From assembly GCA_964019165.1 (NCBI GenBank), contig OZ025280.1, positions 10,348,428 to 10,412,427 on the forward strand: a stretch of DNA of 64,000 nucleotides, in the 5' to 3' direction. The position numbers and the translations under genes are program-made. The notes beneath the pieces were generated by a model. The model searched no databases. It worked only from the letters and a program-made list of their open reading frames with translations, and was not told the DNA's origin. Position 1 is the first letter of the stretch, and each line of letters starts with the position of its first letter. The DNA is from Mastigias papua (taxonomy: Eukaryota; Cnidaria; Scyphozoa; Rhizostomeae; Mastigiidae). Of the stretch, positions 50,101 through 63,600 are shown piece after piece.

Positions 50101-53014
50101 TGAGAAAGACTGAGGAGTGCCATCTCCTTGTATGCTGCTTGTATATTAGATATTCAGACTCTCAGAGCTTGAGAAAGACTGAGGAGTGCCATCTCGTTGT
50201 TTGTTGCATGTATATTAGATATTCGGACTCTCAGTGCTTGAGAAAGACTGAGGAGTGCCATCTCGTTGTTTGTTGCATGTATATTAGATATTCGGACTCT
50301 CAGTGCTTGAGAAAGACTGAGGAGTGCCATCTCGTTGTTTGTTGCATGTATGTTAGATATTCGGACTGTCAGTGCTTGAGAAAGACTGAGGAGTGTCATC
50401 TCGTTGTTTGTTGCATGTATGTTAGATAGTCGGACTCTCAGTGGTTGAGAAAGACTGAGGAGTGCCATCTCGTTGTTTGTTGCATGTATATTAGATATTC
50501 GGACTCTCAGTGCTTGAGAAAGACTGAGGAGTGCCATCTCGTTGTTTGTTGCATGTATATTAGATATTCGGACTCTCAGTGCTTGAGAAAGACTGAGGAG
50601 TGCCATCTCGTTGTTTGTTGCATGTATATTAGATATTCGGACTCTCAGTGCTTGAGAAAGACTGAGGAGTGCCATCTCCTTGTATGTTGCATGTATATCA
50701 GATATTCGGACTCTCAGTAATTGAGAAAGACTGAGGAGTGCCATCTCGTTGTTTGTTGCATGTATATTAGATATTCGGACTCTCAGTGCTTGAGAAAGAC
50801 TGAGGAGTGCCATCTCATTGTTTGTTGCATGTATGTTAGATATTCGGACTCTCAGTGCTTGAGAAAGACTGAGGAGTGCCATCTCGTTGTTTGTTGCATG
50901 TATATTAGATATTCGGACTCTCAGTGCTTGAGAAAGACTGAGGAGTGCCATCTCATTGTATGTTGCATGTATATTAGATATTCGGACTCTCAGTGCTTGA
51001 GAAAGACTGAGGAGTGCCATGTCATTGTATGTTGCATGTATATTAGATATTCGGACTGTCAGTGCTTGAGAAAGACTGAGGAGTGCCATCTCGTTGTTTG
51101 TTGCATGTATGTTAGATATTCGGACTCTCAGTGGTTGAGAAAGACTGAGGAGTGCCATCTCGTTGTTTGTTGCATGTATATTAGATATTCGGACTCTCAG
51201 TGCTTGAGAAAGACTAAGGAGTGCCATCTCGTTGTTTGTATCATGTATATTAGATATTCGGACTCTCAGTGTTTGAGAAAGACTGAGGAGTGCCATCTCA
51301 TTGTATGTTGCATTTATATTAGATATTCGGACTGTCAGTGCTTGAGAAAGACTGAGGAGTGCCATCTCGTTGTTTGTTGCATGTATATTAGATATTCGGT
51401 CTCTCAGTGCTTGAGAAAGACTGAGGAGTGCCATCTCGTTGTTTGTTGCATGTATAGTAGATATTCGGACTCTCAGTGCTTGAGAAAGACTGAGGAGTGC
51501 CATCTCGTTGTTTGTTGCATGTATGTCAGATATTCGGACTCTCAGTAATTGAGAAAGACTGAGGAGTGCCATCTCGTTGTTTGTTGCATGTATATTAGCT
51601 ATTCGGACTCTCAGTGCTTGAGAACGACTGAGGAGTGCCATCTCGTTGTTTGTTGCATGTATATTAGATATTCGGACTCTCAGTGCTTGAGAAAGACTGA
51701 GGAGTGCCATCTCGTTGTTTGTTGCATGTATATTAGATATTCAGACTCTCAGAGCTTGAGAAAGACTGGGGAGTGCCATCTCGTTGTTTGTTGCATGTAT
51801 ATTAGATATTCGGACTCTCAGTGCTTGAGAAAGACTGAGGAGTGCCATCTCCTTGTATGCTGCATGTATATTAGATATTCAGACTCTCAGAGCTTGAGAA
51901 AGACTGAGGAGTGCCATCTCGTTGTTTGTTGCATGTATATTAGATATTCGGACTCTCAGTGCTTGAGAAAGACTGAGGAGTGCCATCTCGTTGTTTGTTG
52001 CATGTATATTAGATATTCGGACTCTCAGTGCTTGAGAAAGACTGAGGAGTGCCATCTCGTTGTTTGTTGCATGTATGTAAGATATTCGGACTGTCAGTGC
52101 TTGAGAAAGACTGAGGAGTGCCATCTCGTTGTTTGTTGCATGTATGTTAGATATTCGGACTCTCAGTGGTTGAGAAAGACTGAGGAGTGCCATCTCGTTG
52201 TTTGTTGCATGTATATTAGATATTCGGACTCTCAGTGCTTGAGAAAGACTAAGGAGTGCCATCTCGTTGTTTGTTGCATGTATATTAGATATTCGGACTC
52301 TCAGTGTTTGAGAAAGACTGAGGAGTGCCATCTCATTGTATGTTGCATTTATATTAGATATTCGGACTGTCAGTGCTTGAGAAAGACTGAGGAGTGCCAT
52401 CTCGTTGTTTGTTGCATGTATATTAGATATTCGGTCTCTCAGTGCTTGAGAAAGACTGAGGAGTGCCATCTCGTTGTTTGTTGCATGTATGTTAGATATT
52501 CGGACTCTCAGTAATTGAGAAAGACTGAGGAGTGCCATCTCGTTGTTTGTTGCATGTATATTAGATATTCGGACTCTCAGTGCTTGAGAACGACTGAGGA
52601 GTGCCATCTCGTTGTTTGTTGCATGTATATTAGATATTCGGACTCTCAGTGCTTGAGAAAGACTGAGGAGTGCCATCTCGTTGTTTGTTGCATGTATATT
52701 AGATATTCGGACTCTCAGTGCTTGAGAAAGACTGAGGAGTGCCATCTCGTTGTTTGTTGCATGTATATTAGATATTCGGACTCTCAGTGTTTGAGAAAGA
52801 CTGAGGAGTGCCATCTCCTTGTATGCTGCATGTATATTAGATATTCAGACTCTCAGAGCTTGAGAAAGACTGAGGAGTGCCATCTCGTTGTTTGTTGCAT
52901 GTATATTAGATATTCGGACTCTCAGTGCTTGAGAAAGACTGAGGAGTGCCATCTCGTTGTTTGTTGCATGTATATTAGATATTCGGACTCTCAGTGCTTG
53001 AGAAAGACTGAGGA
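47114..53014. repeat. 5.9-kb satellite block, copy 2 of the segmental duplication
   Basis: Downstream copy of 39110-45010. All reading frames that lie wholly inside the two copies have identical lengths and translations, so divergence is very low and the event is recent relative to the divergence among monomers. Confidence 0.85.
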
Positions 53015-53963
53015 GTGCCATGTCATTGTATGTTGCATGTATATTAGATATTCGGACTGTCAGTGCTTGAGAAAGACTGAGGAGTGCCATCTCGTTGTTT
53101 GTTGCATGTATGTTAGATATTCGGACTCTCAGTGGTTGAGAAAGACTGAGGAGTGCCATCTCGTTGTTTGTTGCATGTATATTAGATATTCGGACTCTCA
53201 GTGCTTGAGAAAGACTAAGGAGTGCCATCTCGTTGTTTGTTGCATGTATATTAGATATTCGGACTCTCAGTGTTTGAGAAAGACTGAGGAGTGCCATCTC
53301 ATTGTATGTTGCATGTATATTAGATATTCGGACTGTCAGTGCTTGAGAAAGACTGAGGAGTGTCATCTCGTTGTTTGTTGCATGTATGTTAGATATTCGG
53401 ACTCTCAGTGGTTGAGAAAGACTGAGGAGTGCCATCTCGTTGTTTGTTGCATGTATATTAGATATTCGGACTCTCAGTGCTTGAGAAAGACTGAGGAGTG
53501 CCATCTCGTTGTTTGTTGCATGTATATTAGATATTCGGACTCTCAGTGCTCGAGAAAGACTGAGGAGTGCCATCTCGTTGTTTGTTGCATGTATATTAGA
53601 TATTCGAACTCTCAGTGCTTGAGAAAGACTGAGGAGTGCCATCTCCTTGTATGTTGCATGTATATCAGATATTCGGACTCTCAGTAAATGAGAAAGACTG
53701 AGGAGTGCCATCTCGTTGTTTGTTGCATGTATATTAGATATTCGGACTCTCAGTGGTTGAGAAAGACTGAGGAGTGCCATCTCGTTGTTTGTTGCATGTA
53801 TATTAGATATTCGGACTCTCAGTGCTTGAGAAAGACTAAGGAGTGTCATCTCGTTGTGTGTTGCATGTATATTAGATATTCGGACTCTCAGTGTTTGAGA
53901 AAGACTGAGGAGTGCCATCTCATTGTATGTTGCATGTATATTAGATATTCGGACTCTCAGTAA

Positions 53964-55688
53964 TTGAGAAAGACTGAGGAGTGCCATCTCGTTGTTTGTT
54001 GCATGTATATTAGATATTCCGACTCTCAGTGCTTGAGAAAGACTGAGGAGTGCCATCTCGTTGTTTGTTGCATGTATGTTAGATATTCGGACTCTCAGTG
54101 CTTGAGAAAGACTGAGGAGTGCCATCTCGTTGTTTGTTGCATGTATATTAGATATTCGGACTCTCAGTGCTTGAGAAAGACTGAGGAGTGCCATCTCATT
54201 GTATGTTGCATGTATATTAGATATTCGGACTCTCAGTGCTTGAGAAAGACTGAGGAGTGCCATGTCATTGTATGTTGCATGTATATTAGATATTCGGACT
54301 GTCAGTGCTTGAGAAAGACTGAGGAGTGCCATCTCGTTGTTTGTTGCATGTATGTTAGATATTCGGACTCTCAGTGGTTGAGAAAGACTGAGGAGTGCCA
54401 TCTCGTTGTTTGTTGCATGTATATTAGATATTCGGACTCTCAGTGCTTGAGAAAGACTAAGGAGTGCCATCTCGTTGTTTGTTGCATGTATATAAGATAT
54501 TCGGACTCTCAGTGTTTGAGAAAGACTGAGGAGTGCCATCTCATTGTATGTTGCATGTATATTAGATATTCGGACTGTCAGTGCTTGAGAAAGACTGAGG
54601 AGTGTCATCTCGTTGTTTGTTGCATGTATGTTAGATATTCGGACTCTCAGTGGTTGAGAAAGACTGAGGAGTGCCATCTCGTTGTTTGTTGCATGTATAT
54701 TAGATATTCGGACTCTCAGTGCTTGAGAAAGACTAAGGAGTGCCATCTCGTTGTTTGTTGCATGTATATAAGATATTCGGACTCTCAGTGTTTGAGAAAG
54801 ACTGAGGAGTGCCATCTCATTGTATGTTGCATGTATATTAGATATTCGGACTGTCAGTGCTTGAGAAAGACTGAGGAGTGTCATCTCGTTGTTTGTTGCA
54901 TGTATGTTAGATATTCGGACTCTCAGTGGTTGAGAAAGACTGAGGAGTGCCATCTCGTTGTTTGTTGCATGTATATTAGATATTCGGACTCTCAGTGCTT
55001 GAGAAAGACTGAGGAGTGCCATCTCGTTGTTTGTTGCATGTATATTAGATATTCGGACTCTCAGTGCTTGAGAAAGACTGAGGAGTGCCATCTCGTTGTT
55101 TGTTGCATGTATATTAGATATTCGAACTCTCAGTGCTTGAGAAAGACTGAGGAGTGCCATCTCCGTGTATGTTGCATGTATATCAGATATTCGGACTCTC
55201 AGTGCTTGAGAAAGACTGAGGAGTGCCATCTCGTTGTTTGTTGCATGTATATTAGATATTCGGACTCTCAGTGCTTGAGAAAGACTGAGGAGTGCCATCT
55301 CGTTGTTTGTTGCATGTATGTTAGATATTCGGACTGTCAGTGCTTGAGAAAGACTGAGGAGTGTCATCTTGTTGTTTGTTGCATGTATGTTAGATAGTCG
55401 GACTCTCAGTGGTTGAGAAAGACTGAGGAGTGCCATCTCGTTGTTTGTTGCATGTATATTAGATATTCGGACTCTCAGTGCTTGAGAAAGACTGAGGAGT
55501 GCCATCTCGTTGTTTGTTGCATGTATATTAGATATTCGGACTCTCAGTGCTTGAGAAAGACTGAGGAGTGCCATCTCGTTGTTTGTTGCATGTATATTAG
55601 ATATTCGGACTCTCAGTGCTTGAGAAAGACTGAGGAGTGCCATCTCCTTCTATGTTGCATGTATATCAGATATTCGGACTCTCAGTAA
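53964..55688. repeat. copy of 45408-46856 carrying an extra four-monomer duplication
   Basis: Variant order follows 45408-46856, at an offset of 8556 bp at the start and 8832 bp at the end. The 276-bp difference is one extra four-monomer block: 54375-54650 is repeated directly at 54651-54926 (GGTTGAG, GACTAAGGAG with TATATAAGATATTC, GTGTTTGAG with CTCATTGTATG and CTGTCAG, then GAGTGTCATC with GTATGTTAG). Confidence 0.8.
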
Positions 55689-56654
55689 TTGAGAAAGACT
55701 GAGGAGTGCCATCTCGTTGTTTGTTGCATGTATATTAGATATTCGGACTCTCAGTGCTTGAGAAAGACTGAGGAGTGCCATCTCGTTGTTTGTTGCATGT
55801 ATGTTAGATATTCGGACTCTCAGTGCTTGAGAAAGACTGAGGAGTGCCATCTCGTTGTTTGTTGCATGTATATTAGATATTCGGACTCTCAGTGCTTGAG
55901 AAAGACTGAGGAGTGCCATCTCATTGTATGTTGCATGTATATTAGATATTCGGACTCTCAGTGCTTGAGAAAGACTGAGGAGTGCCATGTCATTGTATGT
56001 TGCATGTATATTAGATATTCGGACTGTCAGTGCTTGAGAAAGACTGAGGAGTGCCATCTCGTTGTTTGTTGCATGTATGTTAGATATTCGGACTCTCAGT
56101 GGTTGAGAAAGACTGAGGAGTGCCATCTCGTTGTTTGTTGCATGTATATTAGATATTCGGACTCTCAGTGCTTGAGAAAGACTAAGGAGTGCCATCTCGT
56201 TGTTTGTTGCATGTATATTAGATATTCGGACTCTCAGTGTTTGAGAAAGACTGAGGAGTGCCATCTCATTGTATGTTGCATGTATATTAGATATTCGGAC
56301 TGTCAGTGCTTGAGAAAGACTGAGGAGTGTCATCTCGTTGTTTGTTGCATGTATGTTAGATATTCGGACTCTCAGTGGTTGAGAAAGACTGAGGAGTGCC
56401 ATCTCGTTGTTTGTTGCATGTATATTAGATATTCGGACTCTCAGTGCTTGAGAAAGACTGAGGAGTGCCATCTCGTTGTTTGTTGCATGTATATTAGATA
56501 TTCGGACTCTCAGTGCTTGAGAAAGACTGAGGAGTGCCATCTCGTTGTTTGTTGCATGTATATTAGATATTCGAACTCTCAGTGCTTGAGAAAGACTGAG
56601 GAGTGCCATCTCCTTGTATGTTGCATGTATATCAGATATTCGGACTCTCAGTAA
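55689..56654. repeat. block matching 61830-62795 (offset 89 monomers)
   Basis: Fourteen successive monomers have the same variant order in the two places, 6141 bp apart. One difference seen is TATAATAGATATTC at about 62700 where this copy has TATATTAGATATTC. Confidence 0.75.
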
Positions 56655-58379
56655 ATGAGAAAGACTGAGGAGTGCCATCTCGTTGTTTGTTGCATGTATA
56701 TTAGATATTCGGACTCTCAGTGGTTGAGAAAGACTGAGGAGTGCCATCTCGTTGTTTGTTGCATGTATATTAGATATTCGGACTCTCAGTGCTTGAGAAA
56801 GACTAAGGAGTGTCATCTCGTTGTGTGTTGCATGTATATTAGATATTCGGACTCTCAGTGTTTGAGAAAGACTGAGGAGTGCCATCTCATTGTATGTTGC
56901 ATGTATATTAGATATTCGGACTGTCAGTGCTTGAGAAAGACTGAGGAGTGCCATCTCGTTGTTTGTTGCATGTATATTAGATATTCGGACTCTCAGTGCT
57001 TGAGAAAGACTGAGGAGTGCCATCTCGTTGTTTGTTGCATGTATATTAGATATTCGGACTCTCAGTGCTTGAGACAGACTGAGGAGTGCCATCTCGTTGT
57101 TTGTTGCATGTATATCAGATATTCGGACTCTCAGTGCTTGAGAAAGACTGAGGAGTGCCATCTCATTGTTTCTTGCATGTATATTAGATATTCGGACTCT
57201 CAGTGCTTGAGAAAGACTGAGGAGTGCCATCTCGTTGTTTGTTGCATGTATATTAGATATTCGGACTCTCAGTGCTTGAGAACGACTGAGGAGTGCCATC
57301 TCGTTGTTTGTTGCATGTATATTAGATATTCGGACTCTCAGTGCTTGAGAAAGACTGAGGAGTGCCATCTCGTTGTTTGCTGCATGTATATTAGATACTC
57401 GGACTCTCAGTGCTTGAGAAAGACTGAGGAGTGCCATCTCGTTGTTTGTTGCATGTATATTAGATATTCGGACTCTCAGTGCTTGAGAAAGACTGAGGAG
57501 TGCCATCTCGTTGTTTGTTGCATGTATGTTAGATATTCGGACTCTCAGAGCTTGAGAAAGACTGAGGAGTGCCATCTCGTTGTTTGTTGCATGTATATTA
57601 GATATTCGGACTCTCAGTGCTTGAGAAAGACTGAGGAGTGCCATCTCGTTGTTTGTTGCATGTATATTAGATATTCGGACTGTCAGTGCTTGAGAAAGAC
57701 TGAGGAGTGCCATCTCGTTGTTTGTTGCATGTATATTAGATATTCGGAATCTCAGTGCTTGAGAAAGACTGAGGAGTGCCATCTCGTTGTTTGTTGCATG
57801 TATATTAGATATTCCGACTCTCAGTGCTTGAGAAAGACTGAGGAGTGCCATCTCGTTGTTTGTTGCATGTATATTAGATATTCGGACTCTCAGTGCTTGA
57901 GAAAGACTGAGGAGTGCCATCTCGTTGTTTGTTGCATTTATGTTAGATATTCGGACTCTCAGTGCTTGAGAAAGACTGAGGAGTGCCATCTCGTTGTTTG
58001 TTGTATGTATATTAGATATTCGGACTCTCAGTGCTTGAGAAAGACTGAGGAGTGCCATCTCGTTGTTTGTTGCATGTATATTAGATATTCGGACTCTCAG
58101 TGCTTGAGAACAACTGAGGAGTGCCATCTCGTTGTTTGTTGCATGTATATTAGATATTCGGACTGTCAGTGCTTGAGAAAGACTGAGGAGTGCCATCTCG
58201 TTGTTTGTTGCATGTATATTAGATATTTGGACTCTCAGTGCTTGAGAAAGACTGAGGAGTGCCATCTCGTTGTTTGTTGCATGTATAGTAGATATTCGGA
58301 CTCTCAGTGCTTGAGAAAGACTGAGGAGTGCCATCTCGTTGTTTGTTGCATGTATGTTAGATATTCGGACTCTCAGTAA

Positions 58380-60656
58380 TTGAGAAAGACTGAGGAGTGC
58401 CATCTCGTTGTTTGCTGCATGTATATTAGATATTCGGACTCTCAGTGCTTGAGAACGACTGAGGAGTGCCATCTCGTTGTTTGTTGCATGTATATTAGAT
58501 ATTCGGACTCTCAGTGCTTGAGAAAGACTGAGGAGTGCCATCTCGTTGTTTGTTGCATGTATATTAGATATTCGGACTCTCAGTGCTTGAGAAAGACTGA
58601 GGAGTGCCATCTCGTTGTTTGTTGCATGTATATTAGATATTCGGACTCTCAGTGCTTGAGAACAACTGAGGAGTGCCATCTCGTTGTTTGTTGCATTTAT
58701 ATTAGATATTCGGACTGTCAGTGCTTGAGAAAGACTGAGGAGTGCCATCTCGTTGTTTGTTGCATGTATATTAGATATTCGGTCTCTCAGTGCTTGAGAA
58801 AGACTGAGGAGTGCCATCTCGTTGTTTGTTGCATGTATAGTAGATATTCGGACTCTCAGTGCTTGAGAAAGACTGAGGAGTGCCATCTCGTTGTTTGTTG
58901 CATGTATGTTAGATATTCGGACTCTCAGTAATTGAGAAAGACTGAGGAGTGCCATCTCGTTGTTTGTTGCATGTATATTAGATATTCGGACTCTCAGTGC
59001 TTGAGAACGACTGAGGAGTGCCATCTCCTTGGTTGTTGCATGTATATTAGATATTCGGACTCTCAGTGCTTGAGAAAGACTGAGGAGTGCCATCTCGTTG
59101 TTTGTTGCATGTATGTTAGATATTCGGACTCTCAGTGCTTGAGAAGGACTGAGGAGTGCCATCTCGTTGTTTGTTGCATGTATATTAGATATTCGGACTG
59201 TCAGTGCTTGAGAAAGACTGAGGAGTGCCATCTCGTTGTTTGTTGCATGTATATTAGATATTCGGAATCTCAGTGCTTGAGAAAGACTGAGGAGTGCCAT
59301 CTCGTTGTTTGTTGCATGTATATTAGATATTCCGACTCTCAGTGCTTGAGAAAGACTGAGGAGTGCCATCTCGTTGTTTGTTGCATGTATATTAGATATT
59401 TGGACTCTCAGTGCTTGAGAAAGACTGAGGAGTGCCATCTCGTTGTTTGTTGCATGTATAGTAGATATTCGGACTCTCAGTGCTTGAGAAAGACTGAGGA
59501 GTGCCATCTCGTTGTTTGTTGCATGTATGTTAGATATTCGGACTCTCAGTAATTGAGAAAGACTGAGGAGTGCCATCTCGTTGTTTGCTGCATGTATATT
59601 AGATATTCGGACTCTCAGTGCTTGAGAACGACTGAGGAGTGCCATCTCGTTGTTTGTTGCATGTATATTAGATATTCGGACTCTCAGTGCTTGAGAAAGA
59701 CTGAGGAGTGCCATCTCGTTGTTTGTTGCATGTATGTTAGATATTCGGACTCTCAGTGCTTGAGAAAGACTGAGGAGTGCCATCTCGTTGTTTGTTGCAT
59801 GTATATTAGATATTCGGACTCTCAGTGCTTGAGAACAACTGAGGAGTGCCATCTCGTTGTTTGTTGCATTTATATTAGATATTCGGACTGTCAGTGCTTG
59901 AGAAAGACTGAGGAGTGCCATCTCGTTGTTTGTTGCATGTATATTAGATATTCGGTCTCTCAGTGCTTGAGAAAGACTGAGGAGTGCCATCTCGTTGTTT
60001 GTTGCATGTATAGTAGATATTCGGACTGTCAGTGCTTGAGAAAGACTGAGGAGTGCCATCTCGTTGTTTGTTGCATGTATGTTAGATATTCGGACTCTCA
60101 GTAATTGAGAAAGACTGAGGAGTGCCATCTCGTTGTTTGTTGCATGTATATTAGATATTCGGACTCTCAGTGCTTGAGAACGACTGAGGAGTGCCATCTC
60201 GTTGTTTGTTGCATGTATATTAGATATTCGGACTCTCAGTGCTTGAGAAAGACTGAGGAGTGCCATCTCGTTGTTTGTTGCATGTATGTTAGATATTCGG
60301 ACTCTCAGTGCTTGAGAAAGACTGAGGAGTGCCATCTCGTTGTTTGTTGCATGTATATTAGATATTCGGACTCTCAGTGCTTGAGAACAACTGAGGAGTG
60401 CCATCTCGTTGTTTGTTGCATTTATATTAGATATTCGGACTGTCAGTGCTTGAGAAAGACTGAGGAGTGCCATCTCGTTGTTTGTTGCATGTATATTAGA
60501 TATTCGGTCTCTCAGTGCTTGAGAAAGACTGAGGAGTGCCATCTCGTTGTTTGTTGCATGTATAGTAGATATTCGGACTCTCAGTGCTTGAGAAAGACTG
60601 AGGAGTGCCATCTCGTTGTTTGTTGCATGTATGTTAGATATTCGGACTCTCAGTAA
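58380..60656. repeat. 8-monomer (552-bp) higher-order repeat
   Basis: Eight-monomer units at 58380-58931, 59553-60104 and 60105-60656 share the order GAGAACGACTG, consensus, consensus or GTATGTTAG, consensus, GAGAACAACTG with GCATTTATATT, CTGTCAG followed by TTCGGTCTC, TATAGTAGATATTC, then GTATGTTAG ending in CAGTAATTGAG. The last two units are directly adjacent. 58932-59552 is a nine-monomer relative with partly different content. Confidence 0.85.
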
Positions 60657-63600
60657 TTGAGAAAGATTGAGGAGTGCCATCTCGTTGTTTGCTGCATGTA
60701 TATTAGATATTCGGACTCTCAGTGCTTGAGAAAGACTGAGGAGTGCCATCTCGTTGTTTGTTGCATGTATATTAGATATTCGGACTCTCAGTGCTTGAGA
60801 AAAACTGAGGAGTGCCATCTCCTTGTATGCTGCATGTATATTAGATATTCAGACTCTCAGAGCTTGAGAAAGACTGAGGAGTGCCATCTCGTTGTTTGTT
60901 GCATGTATATTAGATATTCGGACTCTCAGTGCTTGAGAAAGACTGAGGAGTGCCATCTCGTTGTTTGTTGCATGTATATTAGATATTCGGACTCTCAGTG
61001 CTTGAGAAAGACTGAGGAGTGCCATCTCGTTGTTTGTTGCATGTATATTAGATATTCGGACTCTCAGTGCTTGAGAAAGACTGAGGAGTGCCATCTCGTT
61101 GTTTGTTGCATGTATATTAGATATTCGGACTCTCAGTGCTTGAGAAAGACTGAGGAGTGCCATCTCGTTGTTTGTTGCATGTATATTAGATATTCGGACT
61201 CTCAGTGCTTGAGAAAGACTGAGGAGTGCCATCTCCTTGTATGTTGCATGTATATCAGATATTCGGACTCTCAGTAATTGAGAAAGACTGAGGAGTGCCA
61301 TCTCGTTGTTTGTTGCATGTATATTAGATATTCGGACTCTCAGTGCTTGAGAAAGACTGAGGAGTGCCATCTCGTTGTTTGTTGCATGTATGTTAGATAT
61401 TCGGACTCTCAGTGCTCGAGAAAGACTGAGGAGTGCCATCTCGTTGTTTGTTGCATGTATATTAGATATTCGGACTCTCAGTGCTTGAGAAAGACTGAGG
61501 AGTGCCATCTCATTGTATGTTGCATGTATATTAGATATTCGGACTCTCAGTGCTTGAGAAAGACTGAGGAGTGCCATGTCATTGTATGTTGCATGTATAT
61601 TAGATATTCGGACTGTCAGTGCTTGAGAAAGACTGAGGAGTGCCATCTCGTTGTTTGTTGCATGTATGTTAGATATTCGGACTCTCAGTGGTTGAGAAAG
61701 ACTGAGGAGTGCCATGTCATTGTATGTTGCATGTATATTAGATATTCGGACTCTCAGTGCTTGAGAAAGACTGAGGAGTGCCATCTCCTTGTATGTTGCA
61801 TGTATATCAGATATTCGGACTCTCAGTAATTGAGAAAGACTGAGGAGTGCCATCTCGTTGTTTGTTGCATGTATATTAGATATTCGGACTCTCAGTGCTT
61901 GAGAAAGACTGAGGAGTGCCATCTCGTTGTTTGTTGCATGTATGTTAGATATTCGGACTCTCAGTGCTTGAGAAAGACTGAGGAGTGCCATCTCGTTGTT
62001 TGTTGCATGTATATTAGATATTCGGACTCTCAGTGCTTGAGAAAGACTGAGGAGTGCCATCTCATTGTATGTTGCATGTATATTAGATATTCGGACTCTC
62101 AGTGCTTGAGAAAGACTGAGGAGTGCCATGTCATTGTATGTTGCATGTATATTAGATATTCGGACTGTCAGTGCTTGAGAAAGACTGAGGAGTGCCATCT
62201 CGTTGTTTGTTGCATGTATGTTAGATATTCGGACTCTCAGTGGTTGAGAAAGACTGAGGAGTGCCATCTCGTTGTTTGTTGCATGTATATTAGATATTCG
62301 GACTCTCAGTGCTTGAGAAAGACTAAGGAGTGCCATCTCGTTGTTTGTTGCATGTATATTAGATATTCGGACTCTCAGTGTTTGAGAAAGACTGAGGAGT
62401 GCCATCTCATTGTATGTTGCATGTATATTAGATATTCGGACTGTCAGTGCTTGAGAAAGACTGAGGAGTGTCATCTCGTTGTTTGTTGCATGTATGTTAG
62501 ATATTCGGACTCTCAGTGGTTGAGAAAGACTGAGGAGTGCCATCTCGTTGTTTGTTGCATGTATATTAGATATTCGGACTCTCAGTGCTTGAGAAAGACT
62601 GAGGAGTGCCATCTCGTTGTTTGTTGCATGTATATTAGATATTCGGACTCTCAGTGCTTGAGAAAGACTGAGGAGTGCCATCTCGTTGTTTGTTGCATGT
62701 ATAATAGATATTCGAACTCTCAGTGCTTGAGAAAGACTGAGGAGTGCCATCTCCTTGTATGTTGCATGTATATCAGATATTCGGACTCTCAGTAAATGAG
62801 AAAGACTGAGGAGTGCCATCTCGTTGTTTGTTGCATGTATATTAGATATTCGGACTCTCAGTGCTTGAGAAAGACTGAGGAGTGCCATCTCGTTGTTTGT
62901 TGCATGTATATTAGATATTCGGACTCTCAGTGCTTGAGAAAGACTAAGGAGTGCCATCTCGTTGTTTGTTGCATGTATATTAGATATTCGGACTCTCAGT
63001 GCTTGAGAAAGACTGAGGAGTGCCATCTCGTTGTTTGTTGCATGTATATTAGATATTCGGACTCTCAGTGCTTGAGAAAGACTGAGGAGTGCCATCTCGT
63101 TGTTTGTTGCATGTATATTAGATATTCGGACCGTCAGTGCTTGAGAAAGACTGAGGAGTGCCATCTCGTTGTTTGTTGCATGTATATTAGATATTCGGAA
63201 TCTCAGTGCTTGAGAAAGACTGAGGAGTGCCATCTCGTTGTTTGTTGCATGTATATTAGATATTCGGACTCTCAGTGCTTGAGAAAGACTGAGGAGTGCC
63301 ATCTCGTTGTTTGTTGCATGTATATTAGATATTCGGACTCTCAGTGCTTGAGAAAGACTGAGGAGTGCCATCTCGTTGTTTGTTGCATGTATGTTAGATA
63401 TTCGGACTCTCAGTGCTTGAGAAAGACTGAGGAGTGCCATCTCGTTGTTTGTTGTATGTATATTAGATATTCGGACTCTCAGTGCTTGAGAAAGACTGAG
63501 GAGTGCCATCTCGTTGTTTGTTGCATGTATATTAGATATTCGGACTCTCAGTAATTGAGAAAGACTGAGGAGTGCCATCTCGTTGTTTGCTGCATGTATA

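Larger units (their letters stand above)
55650..60818 (-). other. longest satellite-derived open frame (1722 codons), probably not a gene
   Basis: About 75 successive monomers are read without a stop as repeats of MALLSLSQALRVRISNIHA plus TNNE. Every monomer supplies its own ATG. Similar frames of 1047, 932 and 1047 codons lie at 14619-17762, 52845-55643 and 60849-63992. They end wherever a monomer carries TTCAGACTC in place of TTCGGACTC (CGA to TGA on the minus strand). No unique N- or C-terminal sequence, splice context or promoter is attached. A 69-bp period with one stop-free frame gives such frames automatically, so coding is not supported, though a repetitive protein cannot be excluded without transcripts. 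Confidence 0.15.
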
